Shown piece after piece: positions 9,287 to 18,825 of a stretch of 64,000 nucleotides of DNA. A program made the position numbers and the translations under genes. Source of the DNA: Acinetobacter colistiniresistens. Lineage in GTDB: Bacteria > Pseudomonadota > Gammaproteobacteria > Pseudomonadales > Moraxellaceae. The stretch spans positions 287,711 to 351,710 of the forward strand of contig NZ_KE340376.1 of assembly GCF_000413935.1 (NCBI RefSeq), in the 5' to 3' direction. Positions within the stretch are counted from its first letter, which is position 1; every line of letters starts with the position of its first letter. A model generated the notes under the pieces. The model was given only the letters and a program-made list of their open reading frames with translations, was not told where the DNA came from and made no database searches.

Positions 9287-10324
9287 ATGCAACTCTCCGA
9301 CTTTTCGTTTGATCTCCCCGATGAACTTATTGCTCGCTATCCCTTAGACAGCCGTAGCGCATCTCGCCTGCTGCATATCGATGCTCAAGGTCAATATCAC
9401 GATCATGCCTTTACCGATATTCTCGACCTACTCGAAGACGGTGATTTGCTGGTACTGAATGACACCAAAGTCATGAAAGCACGCTTAAAAGGTAAACGTG
9501 CCACAGGCGGTGCAATCGAAGTGCTGGTTGAACGCATGTTGGATACCCACACTGCACATTGCCATATCAAATCAAGCAACTCACCTAAAGCAGGCGCAGA
9601 ACTGTATATCGGTGAAGACGCAGTACCTGTCACGGTACAAGGTCGCCATGAAAATCTGTTTGTGGTGAAGTTTTCACAACCGATTTTGTCGGTACTGGAT
9701 CAATACGGTCAGCTGCCGATTCCACCTTATTTCAATCGTGAAGCCGAAGAGATTGATACCGAACGCTATCAAACCGTATTCCACGACCCTGAAAAAATTG
9801 CCAGCGTTGCAGCACCAACAGCCAGTCTGCATTTCGACCAAGGCTTATTAGAAAAACTAGCAGCCAAAGGCGTGCAAAAGACCTTTGTCACGCTACATGT
9901 CGGTGCAGGAACGTTTATGCCTGTGCGTACTACAGACATTACCAATCATATTATGCACAGTGAATGGTGTGATGTACCGCAAGCCACGATTGATCTGATT
10001 TTGGCAACCAAAGCACGTGGTAATAAAGTCATTGCGGTAGGCACTACGGCGACGCGTGCCCTAGAAAGTGCAGCACAGGCGAATCAAGGGCAAATTGCAG
10101 CATGGACAGGTGATACCCAGATCTTTATTTATCCAGGTTATCAATTCTGTATTGTGGATCGTTTGATTACCAACTTCCATTTACCAGAATCGACCTTGTT
10201 GATGTTGGTTTCAGCCTTGTCAAATCGTGACAATATTTTGGCTGCTTATAAACATGCAGTGGAACAACGCTATCGCTTCTTTAGTTATGGCGATGCGATG
10301 TTGGTGGATGAGCTCGACGCTTAA
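9287..10324 (+). CDS. queA: S-adenosylmethionine:tRNA ribosyltransferase-isomerase
   Basis: QueA transfers and rearranges the ribosyl group of S-adenosylmethionine onto 7-aminomethyl-7-deazaguanine in tRNA to form epoxyqueuosine. The ATG at 9287 gives 345 residues starting [19 protein letters not shown], the usual start of the family; an ATG six codons upstream is less likely. Diagnostic stretches include [43 protein letters not shown]-like [12 protein letters not shown], and [17 protein letters not shown]. It is followed by its own terminator. The other queuosine gene here, tgt, lies 3 kb downstream, separated by the LemA cluster. Confidence 0.96.
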   Translation: MQLSDFSFDLPDELIARYPLDSRSASRLLHIDAQGQYHDHAFTDILDLLEDGDLLVLNDTKVMKARLKGKRATGGAIEVLVERMLDTHTAHCHIKSSNSPKAGAELYIGEDAVPVTVQGRHENLFVVKFSQPILSVLDQYGQLPIPPYFNREAEEIDTERYQTVFHDPEKIASVAAPTASLHFDQGLLEKLAAKGVQKTFVTLHVGAGTFMPVRTTDITNHIMHSEWCDVPQATIDLILATKARGNKVIAVGTTATRALESAAQANQGQIAAWTGDTQIFIYPGYQFCIVDRLITNFHLPESTLLMLVSALSNRDNILAAYKHAVEQRYRFFSYGDAMLVDELDA

Positions 10325-10332
10325 AATAGATC

Positions 10333-10364
10333 AATAGGCTAAATTCAGGTTTAGCCTATTTTTT
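10333..10364 (+). terminator. Intrinsic terminator of queA
   Basis: An 11-bp perfect stem AATAGGCTAAA/TTTAGCCTATT (10333-10343 with 10350-10360) is followed by T's. It lies directly behind the queA stop. Confidence 0.9.
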
Positions 10365-10384
10365 AAAATGATGATTTAAAAATT

Positions 10385-11371
10385 ATGCCATTTATATCTA
10401 AAAAAATTCAAAAAACCATTCAAAATCAATTTATGCATAATCAGGCAACCTTAGAAAATATTGAGGCCATTCGCCAATTGCTTGCAGAGCAGCCCTCACC
10501 TGACACGCTTATCAGTCACTTAAAACACTGGCAAGGCGAGCAAAACCTGTATATCAAGAATTATCTTTACTGGGCGCTGACCACCCTGAGTCTCATTTTT
10601 TTATTGGCAGGCCTTTTGCTCTCAGCCTACTACCTGATTGTTAGTGTTGTTCTGTTTAGCCTTGGCATCCGTTATCGTATTCCCACAAGTGAACTGGAAA
10701 ACTTAAAAGAACAACTCAGAGTTTATATGCTGGAACAGACCTATAAGGTGAAGTTTCAGCAGGATGAACCACCCTTAAATCATGCATTACTGGATCACCC
10801 TTTATTTCAATTCGGCAATACAGACAATACCGTTACGATCTTGCTTGTTGGAAAAGCAATGATTAAACAAAAAACCTATGATTATTCGGTTTTTAAATAT
10901 CGCTATAGCTATAAAACAAAAACAACCAATGACCAAGGCCAAGAGATTTGGGAAACGACAACCTGTGATCTATGGGGTGTGCTGATGGAAAATTTTCCAT
11001 TTAAGGGTGTCAGTATTTCAGCCGCGCATAAAAACCGTTGTCATCTTGGGGTTGAATGGCAATCCAGTGATATTCGTTTTAATCAAAAATATCAGCAAAG
11101 TGGTATGAGCGAATTTGAATTTGTGAAATTTTTAACCCCAGAACGATTATTAGCGCTGGAGAACATGATGCAGGCCTTTTATGGCGATTTTTATGTACAC
11201 CCCCACACGGGCGTGATGTGTTGGTTATTCAATGAGTCGCCCTTAGTCGAGAACAATTATTTATTTCAGGCAAGCACCGTAAATGAGTTGGCGGAAAAAT
11301 TGGAACAACTTCACATGCCAAAGCTTCAGCGCTTACAAGAGGCTTTTACAGCGCTGCTCAAAACGCTATGA
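10385..11371 (+). CDS. Membrane protein of the LemA cluster, DUF3137-like (paralogue 1)
   Basis: This 328-residue protein has a helical N-terminal region and two adjacent membrane segments at about residues 58-95. A large soluble domain follows, with FKYRYSY, FPFKGVSIS and WQSSDIRFNQ. The same marks recur in the next gene (FQYHYVSE, WQSSDILINQ), so the two are paralogues. The soluble part resembles DUF3137-type proteins often found beside lemA. Function is unknown; its role is inferred only from the lemA linkage and the shared architecture. The start ATG lies about 20 bp past the queA terminator. Confidence 0.75.
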   Translation: MPFISKKIQKTIQNQFMHNQATLENIEAIRQLLAEQPSPDTLISHLKHWQGEQNLYIKNYLYWALTTLSLIFLLAGLLLSAYYLIVSVVLFSLGIRYRIPTSELENLKEQLRVYMLEQTYKVKFQQDEPPLNHALLDHPLFQFGNTDNTVTILLVGKAMIKQKTYDYSVFKYRYSYKTKTTNDQGQEIWETTTCDLWGVLMENFPFKGVSISAAHKNRCHLGVEWQSSDIRFNQKYQQSGMSEFEFVKFLTPERLLALENMMQAFYGDFYVHPHTGVMCWLFNESPLVENNYLFQASTVNELAEKLEQLHMPKLQRLQEAFTALLKTL

Positions 11372-11475
11372 CAGAATCAGCAACGTGTAAAATCACCTAC
11401 AAGGCACTTCTTAGTTTCTGAAATTTAAAGCATAATTAGAACAATATACAGACATTATAATGAAACAAAATATCC

Positions 11476-12504
11476 ATGCCGATTGACACCGTACAACAAG
11501 CGCTGCATATCAGACGCAAAAAAAATGCGCAGGTTTTCCGCAATATTGCACGACTATGGGAGGTCGGACAAAAAGCACATAGCGATCAAGCCCTATTAGA
11601 TGCCTTGCATCCTTGGCGAGAAGATCACAGCCTGCATTTTTTTAATGTGCTGCCCTATTTATTGGCTTTGATCAGTATCGGCACATTGGTGTTTGGCTAT
11701 TTTTTTCATCCGCATATTCAATATATCTGGAGTCTACTTGGGGCATTCCTTACGGGTTTTCTGGCCTATCTGCTCTATGAACCACAGGAACCATTAACAC
11801 GTGTCATTCATTATCTGGAAGAACGTATGACCGTATTACGCTATGGTTTGCAGTTCCAGCAACTCCCTGCTTATCTCCCCATTCAAGCGCAACCGATTTT
11901 AGTGATGAGCAAATTAAAGCAACATTTCCCACTGTTTAATCGGGGCAGTGAGTCCAATGAGATTACTCACTACGCCTCTACGACTTGGCATGATGGCAAC
12001 ACAGAACATCAGGTTCTCCTGTTTCAATATCATTATGTCAGTGAAATGCCGATTCTTCAGGATCAAAGCAGTGATAAAAAAATTGTCAAAGAAATCCATA
12101 AAGATTTATGGGGCGCTTTTATTTTTCAAATGCCAGCCTTAGGAATTGCCGTCAGCAATCAGCGCTCACGTTTTTTTGAACCGTATACCCGTTCATGGCA
12201 AAGCAGTGATATTTTGATTAACCAAGAATTGAATATCTTTGGCTTGAATCAACATCAACTTGCCAAAGAAATCAGCCCGAGCCTCACTTTAAAACTGCAT
12301 GATTTTTTTCAACATTTTACAGGGGATTTAATTTATCATCATCAAGAACAAATCCTGTGTTACGTGGGCGAACAAAATCTTTTCGAAACCGCCAGTAAAC
12401 GCAGCGACATCCATGATATTCCCGCATTGCGTGGCCATTTACGCACCATGACCATGCCGCAATATCAGAAGTTTCAACAATGGATGCTGAATTTAATTCG
12501 TTAA
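11476..12504 (+). CDS. Membrane protein of the LemA cluster, DUF3137-like (paralogue 2)
   Basis: This 342-residue paralogue of the preceding gene has the same order: charged helical N-terminus, two membrane segments (about residues 54-92), then a soluble domain with FQYHYVSE, DLWGAFIFQMP and WQSSDILINQ. The two genes look like an old tandem duplication that has diverged strongly. It ends 31 bp before lemA on the same strand, so transcription with lemA is likely. No enzyme motif can be seen. Confidence 0.75.
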   Translation: MPIDTVQQALHIRRKKNAQVFRNIARLWEVGQKAHSDQALLDALHPWREDHSLHFFNVLPYLLALISIGTLVFGYFFHPHIQYIWSLLGAFLTGFLAYLLYEPQEPLTRVIHYLEERMTVLRYGLQFQQLPAYLPIQAQPILVMSKLKQHFPLFNRGSESNEITHYASTTWHDGNTEHQVLLFQYHYVSEMPILQDQSSDKKIVKEIHKDLWGAFIFQMPALGIAVSNQRSRFFEPYTRSWQSSDILINQELNIFGLNQHQLAKEISPSLTLKLHDFFQHFTGDLIYHHQEQILCYVGEQNLFETASKRSDIHDIPALRGHLRTMTMPQYQKFQQWMLNLIR

Positions 12505-12535
12505 TCATTGAGTAATAACAATAAGGGGAATGGCG

Positions 12536-13105
12536 ATGACAGGTTTATTCATCTTTTTAGCGATTTTTGTACTCCTGATCGTGTGGGGTATTTCTATCCG
12601 CAATAACATCGTACGTTATTTTAATGCCACCAAGCGAGCATGGTCAGAAGTGGCCAACTTCGAGCGTCAAAAAGTAAAGACTTTAGAAGCCTTGGAAGCC
12701 ACACTGGATCAATATACCCAGTTTGAAAAATCGACCTTGGAAAAAGTCACCGAGTTGCGGCAGCAGATTCTGAATCTGAATGTGAATGACACTGATATTT
12801 CTCAGTTACAACAGATTGAAAAAATGAGTAAGGAGCTGATTCGCAGCCTGAATGTGGTGGTCGAGAATTATCCTGAACTGAAAGCCGATGCGTTGTATAG
12901 CAAGATGATGGATGATATTCAGGAACAAAATGAAAATGTCGGTGCAGCCATTACCATCTTTAACCGCAATGTAGAATTGTTTAATAACCAGATCGAAGTG
13001 TTTCCAAACAACCTGATCAATACCCTGACTTTATCGAAGAAAGCCATTCGCCCATTTAAGGATAATCTGGCGACTGAAAATTTTGACTATAAACCGAATT
13101 TTTAA
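12536..13105 (+). CDS. lemA: LemA family protein
   Basis: LemA proteins are anchored in the inner membrane by an N-terminal helix and carry a four-helix bundle domain; their biochemical role is not settled. Here a single membrane segment (about residues 3-22) is followed by the family segment NNIVRYFNATKRAWSEV, then long charged helices and NRNVELFNNQIEVFPNNLI near the C-terminus. The ATG at 12536 is chosen over one six bases upstream because AAGGGG lies 7 bp before it. The product of 189 residues is normal for the family. It is probably the last gene of a three-gene unit and is followed by a terminator. Confidence 0.88.
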   Translation: MTGLFIFLAIFVLLIVWGISIRNNIVRYFNATKRAWSEVANFERQKVKTLEALEATLDQYTQFEKSTLEKVTELRQQILNLNVNDTDISQLQQIEKMSKELIRSLNVVVENYPELKADALYSKMMDDIQEQNENVGAAITIFNRNVELFNNQIEVFPNNLINTLTLSKKAIRPFKDNLATENFDYKPNF

Positions 13106-13124
13106 GAACAAGCTGAGTCATTCC

Positions 13125-13166
13125 AAAGCCAATTTAGGTCGTCACTTGAATTGGCTTTTTTATTTT
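13125..13166 (+). terminator. Intrinsic terminator of the lemA cluster
   Basis: A 10-bp stem AAAGCCAATT/AATTGGCTTT (13125-13134 with 13149-13158) is followed by a T-rich run. Confidence 0.85.
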
Positions 13167-13207
13167 TTGGTTATGGCTACATTTAGTAGTAGAACTACAC
13201 ACCATAA

Positions 13208-14431
<1,224 letters not shown>

Positions 14432-14539
14432 ACTGAACGATTTGCATCAAGATTTGCGCCTGATCGCAAGACAAGGTACATTGCAAAACGAATTGGAATT
14501 TATTGTTAATTTTTTGCCTTTTAATTTTAGGAAATCGAA

Positions 14540-14869
14540 ATGAGTTTTTTCATCTCTACTGCTCACGCTGCACCTGCTGCGGCACAAGGTCCAAGCCTTA
14601 TGGCAAACTTATTGATGATCGCGGTATTTATCGCAATCTTCTATTTCTTGATCTGGAGACCTCAAGCGAAACGCGCTAAAGAACATCGTTCTTTAATTGA
14701 AAGCTTGGGTGTAGGCAGCGAGATCGTGTTTGCTGGTGGTTTAATGGGGAGAATTACCAAACTTGAAGGTGACTTTGCAGTTGTTGAACTCACTCGCGGT
14801 GTTGAGGTAAAAATCCAACGTGCGAGTGTCATTTCAGTATTACCTGAAGGCACATTAAATAACCTTTAA
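14540..14869 (+). CDS. yajC: Sec translocon accessory subunit YajC
   Basis: YajC is a small inner-membrane partner of SecDF and SecYEG. The 109-residue protein has one membrane segment (about residues 21-40), then the typical FLIWRPQAKRAKEHRSLIESL and a small basic domain ending in KIQRASVISVLPEGTL. A hairpin with a T tract separates it from secD. Confidence 0.95.
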   Translation: MSFFISTAHAAPAAAQGPSLMANLLMIAVFIAIFYFLIWRPQAKRAKEHRSLIESLGVGSEIVFAGGLMGRITKLEGDFAVVELTRGVEVKIQRASVISVLPEGTLNNL

Positions 14870-14878
14870 TCATAAAAT

Positions 14879-14902
14879 AGTCGTGCCTCAGCACGACTTT
14901 TT
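14879..14902 (+). terminator. Hairpin with T tract between yajC and secD
   Basis: An 8-bp stem AGTCGTGC/GCACGACT (14879-14886 with 14891-14898) with a 4-base loop is followed by TTTTT. It has the form of an intrinsic terminator or attenuator and lies 19 bp before the secD start. Confidence 0.8.
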
Positions 14903-14920
14903 CATTTAAGAAGAAAGCGA

Positions 14921-16822
14921 ATGCGTTACCCTGCATGGAAATATTTACTGATCCTTGTGGTACTTGTGATCAGTACGTTATATGCACTTCCAAGTCTGTA
15001 TCCAGATGAACCTGCTGTCCAAATTTCGGGGGCAAAAGCAGGCACTAAAATTGATCAGACTATCGTGCAAAAAGCGGAGCAGATTTTAAAAACTGCCAAC
15101 ATTAGCAGCCACGACAATAGCTTCACCAATAACGCGGCATTATTACGTTTAAGCTCTTCTGAAGCACAGTTAAAAGCCAAAGAAGTGTTACGCCGTGATT
15201 TAGGTGATGATTATGTCGTTGCGCTCAACCTTGCACCAACCACCCCTGAGTGGTTGCAAAAGATTGGCGCAAAACCGATGAAACTCGGTTTGGACTTACG
15301 TGGTGGTGTACACTTCTTGCTCGAAGTCGACATGGATAAAGCCATTAGTCAGCGTATGGAAACATCTGCGACTGATTTGCGTCGTCAATTCCGTGATAAC
15401 AAAATCAAATTTAACAACCTTGCGTTAAGTAACAACACCATTACCATCCAGTTTGCCAGCAATGCCGACCGTGATGCAGCGACTGATTTTTTACGTCGTA
15501 ATGGTAACGAATTTACTCAACAAGCGGTTGCCACTTCATCTGGTGCAACTTTAAGACTGAATTATACCGATGCACGCCGTCAGGAAATTCAATCTTATGC
15601 AGTCAACCAAAACTTAACCACCTTACGTAACCGTATTAACGAACTCGGTGTAGCCGAAGCACTGGTACAAACACAGGGTAGCAACCGTATTGTGGTTGAA
15701 TTGCCGGGTGTACAAGATACCGCTGAAGCAAAACGTGTCTTGGGTCGTACTGCGAACTTAGAGTTCCGTTTGGTTGCAGATAGCAATGATCAATATATCG
15801 ATCCATATACGGGTAAATATAATGGTCAGCCACTTCCTCCGGGAACTGAGGTATTTGCCTACCAGTCTTTAGACAGTGGTCGTCAACTTCTGTTACAACG
15901 TAACCGTATCTTGACCGGTGAACGTGTTCAAAACGCAAGTTCTGGCTTTAGCCAAGACTCTGGCGGTGCTGAAGTGAATATCACCCTCGATTCTTCAGGT
16001 GGTAAACTGATGGCAGATGCCACTCGTGGTGCAGTTGGCAAACGTATGGCCGTTTTGTTTATCGAGAATAAACAAAAAATCTCTTACGTAGCTGATCCAA
16101 ACACAGGCGTCCAGACTGAAGTTCGTACTCCATATACCGAATCTGTGGTGATCAATGCTGCAACTATTCAAGCGGTATTGGGTTCGCAATTCCGTATTAC
16201 GGGTCTAGATTCACCACAAGAAGCAGCGGAGCTTGCCTTGATGCTTCGTGCAGGTGCTTTGGCTGCCCCAATGTACTTCGTTGAAGAACGTGTGGTAGGT
16301 CCAAGCTTAGGTCAAGAAAACATTGATAAGGGCGTGTTATCGACTCAAATCGGCTTCTTGTTGGTTGCGATTTGGATGATCGTATTCTTCCGTTTATTCG
16401 GTTTGATCGCGAACTTTGCCTTGGTGTTCAACCTTGCCATGATCTTAACCGTAATGTCTTGGATTGGTGCCTCCCTCACCCTGCCGGGTATTGCAGGTAT
16501 CGTGATTACCATTGGTATGGCGGTCGATGCTAACGTTCTGATCTGTGAGCGTATCCGAGAGGAAATGCTCTGGGGTGCCTCGCCCAAACAGGCAATTGTT
16601 GCGGGTTATGATCGTGCCTATAACACCATTCTCGACTCGAACTTAACCACGTTCATTGTTGCGTTTATTTTATTCGCGATTGGTACAGGTCCGATCAAAG
16701 GCTTCGCAGTGACCTTGATGATTGGTATTATTTGTTCGATGTTTACGGCAATTACCGTCACGCGTGCAATCGTACAGCTCATTTATGGCAAACGCCGTAA
16801 TTTGAACAAGTTGAGTATTTAA
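14921..16822 (+). CDS. secD: Protein translocase subunit SecD
   Basis: SecD uses the proton motive force, with SecF, to pull secreted proteins across the inner membrane. The 633-residue protein has an N-terminal membrane helix (about residues 5-24), the motif GLDLRGGVHFLLEVD, the large periplasmic P1 domain, and five C-terminal membrane helices. The conserved VDANVLICERIREE is in the membrane region (about residue 540). It is 10 bp upstream of secF and certainly co-transcribed with it. Confidence 0.97.
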   Translation: MRYPAWKYLLILVVLVISTLYALPSLYPDEPAVQISGAKAGTKIDQTIVQKAEQILKTANISSHDNSFTNNAALLRLSSSEAQLKAKEVLRRDLGDDYVVALNLAPTTPEWLQKIGAKPMKLGLDLRGGVHFLLEVDMDKAISQRMETSATDLRRQFRDNKIKFNNLALSNNTITIQFASNADRDAATDFLRRNGNEFTQQAVATSSGATLRLNYTDARRQEIQSYAVNQNLTTLRNRINELGVAEALVQTQGSNRIVVELPGVQDTAEAKRVLGRTANLEFRLVADSNDQYIDPYTGKYNGQPLPPGTEVFAYQSLDSGRQLLLQRNRILTGERVQNASSGFSQDSGGAEVNITLDSSGGKLMADATRGAVGKRMAVLFIENKQKISYVADPNTGVQTEVRTPYTESVVINAATIQAVLGSQFRITGLDSPQEAAELALMLRAGALAAPMYFVEERVVGPSLGQENIDKGVLSTQIGFLLVAIWMIVFFRLFGLIANFALVFNLAMILTVMSWIGASLTLPGIAGIVITIGMAVDANVLICERIREEMLWGASPKQAIVAGYDRAYNTILDSNLTTFIVAFILFAIGTGPIKGFAVTLMIGIICSMFTAITVTRAIVQLIYGKRRNLNKLSI

Positions 16823-16832
16823 GGAGATTCAC

Positions 16833-17801
16833 ATGACTGATCTGACTCAACAAGACTCAAAGCAATACGGTCGCCCAGATGATCTAAAAATCATCCCATT
16901 CATGAAGATTGCCACACCTGCGGCTATCTTCTCGATCCTGATTACCATTGCCAGTATCTTTTTTATCGCCACTAAAGGTCTCAATCTTGGTTTGGACTTT
17001 ACTGGTGGTATTTCGGCTGAATTAAACTACAAGCAAGGGGTTCAACCGGCTCAAGTGATTCAAGCCCTGGATCGTGCAGGCTTCAAAGATGCTGTAGTAC
17101 AAACTTTGGGGAGTAATACCGACCTGATCGTGCGTATGCCTGTACAAGAAGACCTGAATGTTGAAGACCTGAGCAATAGCATCACTAAAGCAGTGCAATT
17201 GCCAAATAACACCGTAGAAGTTCACAAAGTGGACTCTGTCGGTGGTGCGGTTGGTAATGAACTCTATGTACGTTCTGCGGGCGCAGTCGCACTTGCTTTG
17301 ATCCTGATGTTGATCTACGTGACCATTCGATTTGAGTTTAAAATGGCGGTCGGTGCTGTAATGTCATTATTCCATGACATTATCATCATTTTTGGTGCTT
17401 TTGCGCTGTTCCAATGGCCTTTCGACTTAACCGTACTTGCGGCTGTACTTGCGGTGATTGGTTTCTCACTCAACGATAATATCGTGGTATCGGACCGTAT
17501 CCGTGAAAACTTCCGTAAAATTCGTGGTGCAAGCCCTCGTGAAATCGTAGACATCGCCTTAACAGAAACTTTACGTCGTACCATTCACACCTCGATGACC
17601 TTATTACTCGTGGTTCTGGCCATGATGTTCTTAGGGGGTGATGGCTTACACTGGTTCTCTATGGCAATGTTTGTCGGTATCTTTGTCGGCACCTACTCAT
17701 CCATCTATATCGGTACAGCATTCGCCTTATGGCGTGGTCTGAACCGTCAGGACTTTATTGTTCAAGTTAAACCTGAATTTGAAGAAGAAGAGATTCCTTA
17801 A
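16833..17801 (+). CDS. secF: Protein translocase subunit SecF
   Basis: SecF is the partner of SecD in the proton-driven late stage of Sec export. The 322-residue protein has a first membrane helix near residues 28-48, then GLDFTGGISAELNY, a small periplasmic domain and five helices. It carries the conserved GFSLNDNIVVSDRIREN at about residue 210. A ribosome-binding site AAGGAG lies just before the start, and a terminator follows the gene. Confidence 0.97.
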   Translation: MTDLTQQDSKQYGRPDDLKIIPFMKIATPAAIFSILITIASIFFIATKGLNLGLDFTGGISAELNYKQGVQPAQVIQALDRAGFKDAVVQTLGSNTDLIVRMPVQEDLNVEDLSNSITKAVQLPNNTVEVHKVDSVGGAVGNELYVRSAGAVALALILMLIYVTIRFEFKMAVGAVMSLFHDIIIIFGAFALFQWPFDLTVLAAVLAVIGFSLNDNIVVSDRIRENFRKIRGASPREIVDIALTETLRRTIHTSMTLLLVVLAMMFLGGDGLHWFSMAMFVGIFVGTYSSIYIGTAFALWRGLNRQDFIVQVKPEFEEEEIP

Positions 17802-17827
17802 TCACTCTCCTGCTTAAATTCAAATAA

Positions 17828-17854
17828 AATGCCAGCACAACGCTGGCATTTTTT
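17828..17854 (+). terminator. Intrinsic terminator of secDF
   Basis: A 9-bp stem AATGCCAGC/GCTGGCATT (17828-17836 with 17842-17850) is followed by T's. Confidence 0.9.
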
Positions 17855-17919
17855 ATGGGCTTCAAACACGTGCTTAAACAGGCGCTCACTATCTCTTTTC
17901 CACCAGCAGGTGAGCTTCA

Positions 17920-18633
17920 TTATCCTTTCATTAAGGGATAATCATAATCTCCCCACTTACTGGTTTGAATGCCTAAACCATGCAGGCTTTCAATCAGTTT
18001 AACCGCAGCCCGAACCCCATCAATAATCGGAATGCCCAGCTCCAGACTGACCTGATCCGCCATCTCGGCCATGCCACCACAGCCCAAGACGATCGCTCCA
18101 ATTCCATCCTCTATTTTGGCTTGCTGACAGCTTGCCAATAATTTTTCATAGGCAATTTGCTTATCATTTTCCAAAGCCAATACAGGTAGATCAATGCATC
18201 GAATCTGTGCACATTTCCGTTCAAAGCCATATTGATACAATAAATGTTCAGCAATGATTTTGGTTCGGGCTAAGGTGGTCACAATCGAAAATTTTGTCGC
18301 AATCAAACTGGCCATATGAAATGCAGCTTCGGCAATGCCAATCACAGGCGCCTGAGCCAACTCTCTTGCCGCATGCAAAACTGGATCACCAAAGCAGGCG
18401 ATAATATGCCCATCGACCTGCTGTGCTTTTCCTTGTTGGATTAATTCAAGCACTCCAACAGCAGAAATCGCCTCATCATAATGCCCCTCAATCGATAACA
18501 CGCCTTTTTCGGGAGACTGGGCGATAATTTCGGTATCTACCGCGGCCACCTGACGCGCAGCCTCAGCAATTGATGTGGTCATTTTGACACAGGTATTTGG
18601 ATTAATGATTTGAATTCGAGTCGCGTTTCTCAT
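17920..18633 (-). CDS. Asp/Glu/hydantoin racemase family protein
   Basis: This 237-residue cytoplasmic protein opens with IQIINPNTCVKMT, the NPNT signature of hydantoin and aspartate racemases. The two catalytic cysteines expected for this cofactor-free superfamily are visible in HIIACFGDP (about residue 80) and IVLGCGGMAEMA (about residue 185). It would invert the chirality of hydantoins, allantoin or an acidic amino acid; the substrate cannot be fixed. It is transcribed away from an NCS1 transporter gene. The shared spacer holds a 15-bp sequence present twice, which suggests common control. Confidence 0.82.
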   Translation of the reverse strand: MRNATRIQIINPNTCVKMTTSIAEAARQVAAVDTEIIAQSPEKGVLSIEGHYDEAISAVGVLELIQQGKAQQVDGHIIACFGDPVLHAARELAQAPVIGIAEAAFHMASLIATKFSIVTTLARTKIIAEHLLYQYGFERKCAQIRCIDLPVLALENDKQIAYEKLLASCQQAKIEDGIGAIVLGCGGMAEMADQVSLELGIPIIDGVRAAVKLIESLHGLGIQTSKWGDYDYPLMKG

Positions 18634-18683
18634 TTCTGCACATTTTTAATTCAAAAAATAAGATTGATCATATTTCAATCCAG

Positions 18684-18698
18684 CTGGTCTGAACAGTT
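18684..18698. promoter_or_regulatory. Putative operator, copy 1 of a 15-bp repeat
   Basis: CTGGTCTGAACAGTT occurs here and again, base for base, at 18791-18805. Its core TGGTC-T-GAACA is a near-palindrome resembling operators of FadR-type GntR regulators (TGGTC-N-GACCA). It lies 51 bp before the racemase start codon. Confidence 0.55.
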
Positions 18699-18790
18699 AA
18701 AAGCTGAAATTAAATATTTAAACAAATATAATCAATAAATTAATAATAAATTTAAAATAATAAAATGAAGTTGGCTTAATTTCTGCATCA

Positions 18791-18805
18791 CTGGTCTGAA
18801 CAGTT
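18791..18805. promoter_or_regulatory. Putative operator, copy 2 of a 15-bp repeat
   Basis: This is an exact second copy of CTGGTCTGAACAGTT, 107 bp from the first and 20 bp before the transporter start. A repressor bound here would block transcription or translation initiation of the permease gene. No regulator gene lies nearby. Confidence 0.55.
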
Positions 18806-18825
18806 GTTTATCTTGAAGACCCGTC

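Noticed and set aside
9003..9347. Open frame of 114 codons, plus strand
   Set aside because: It lies over the antisense of tRNA-Leu and the queA start in another frame; composition is not coding.
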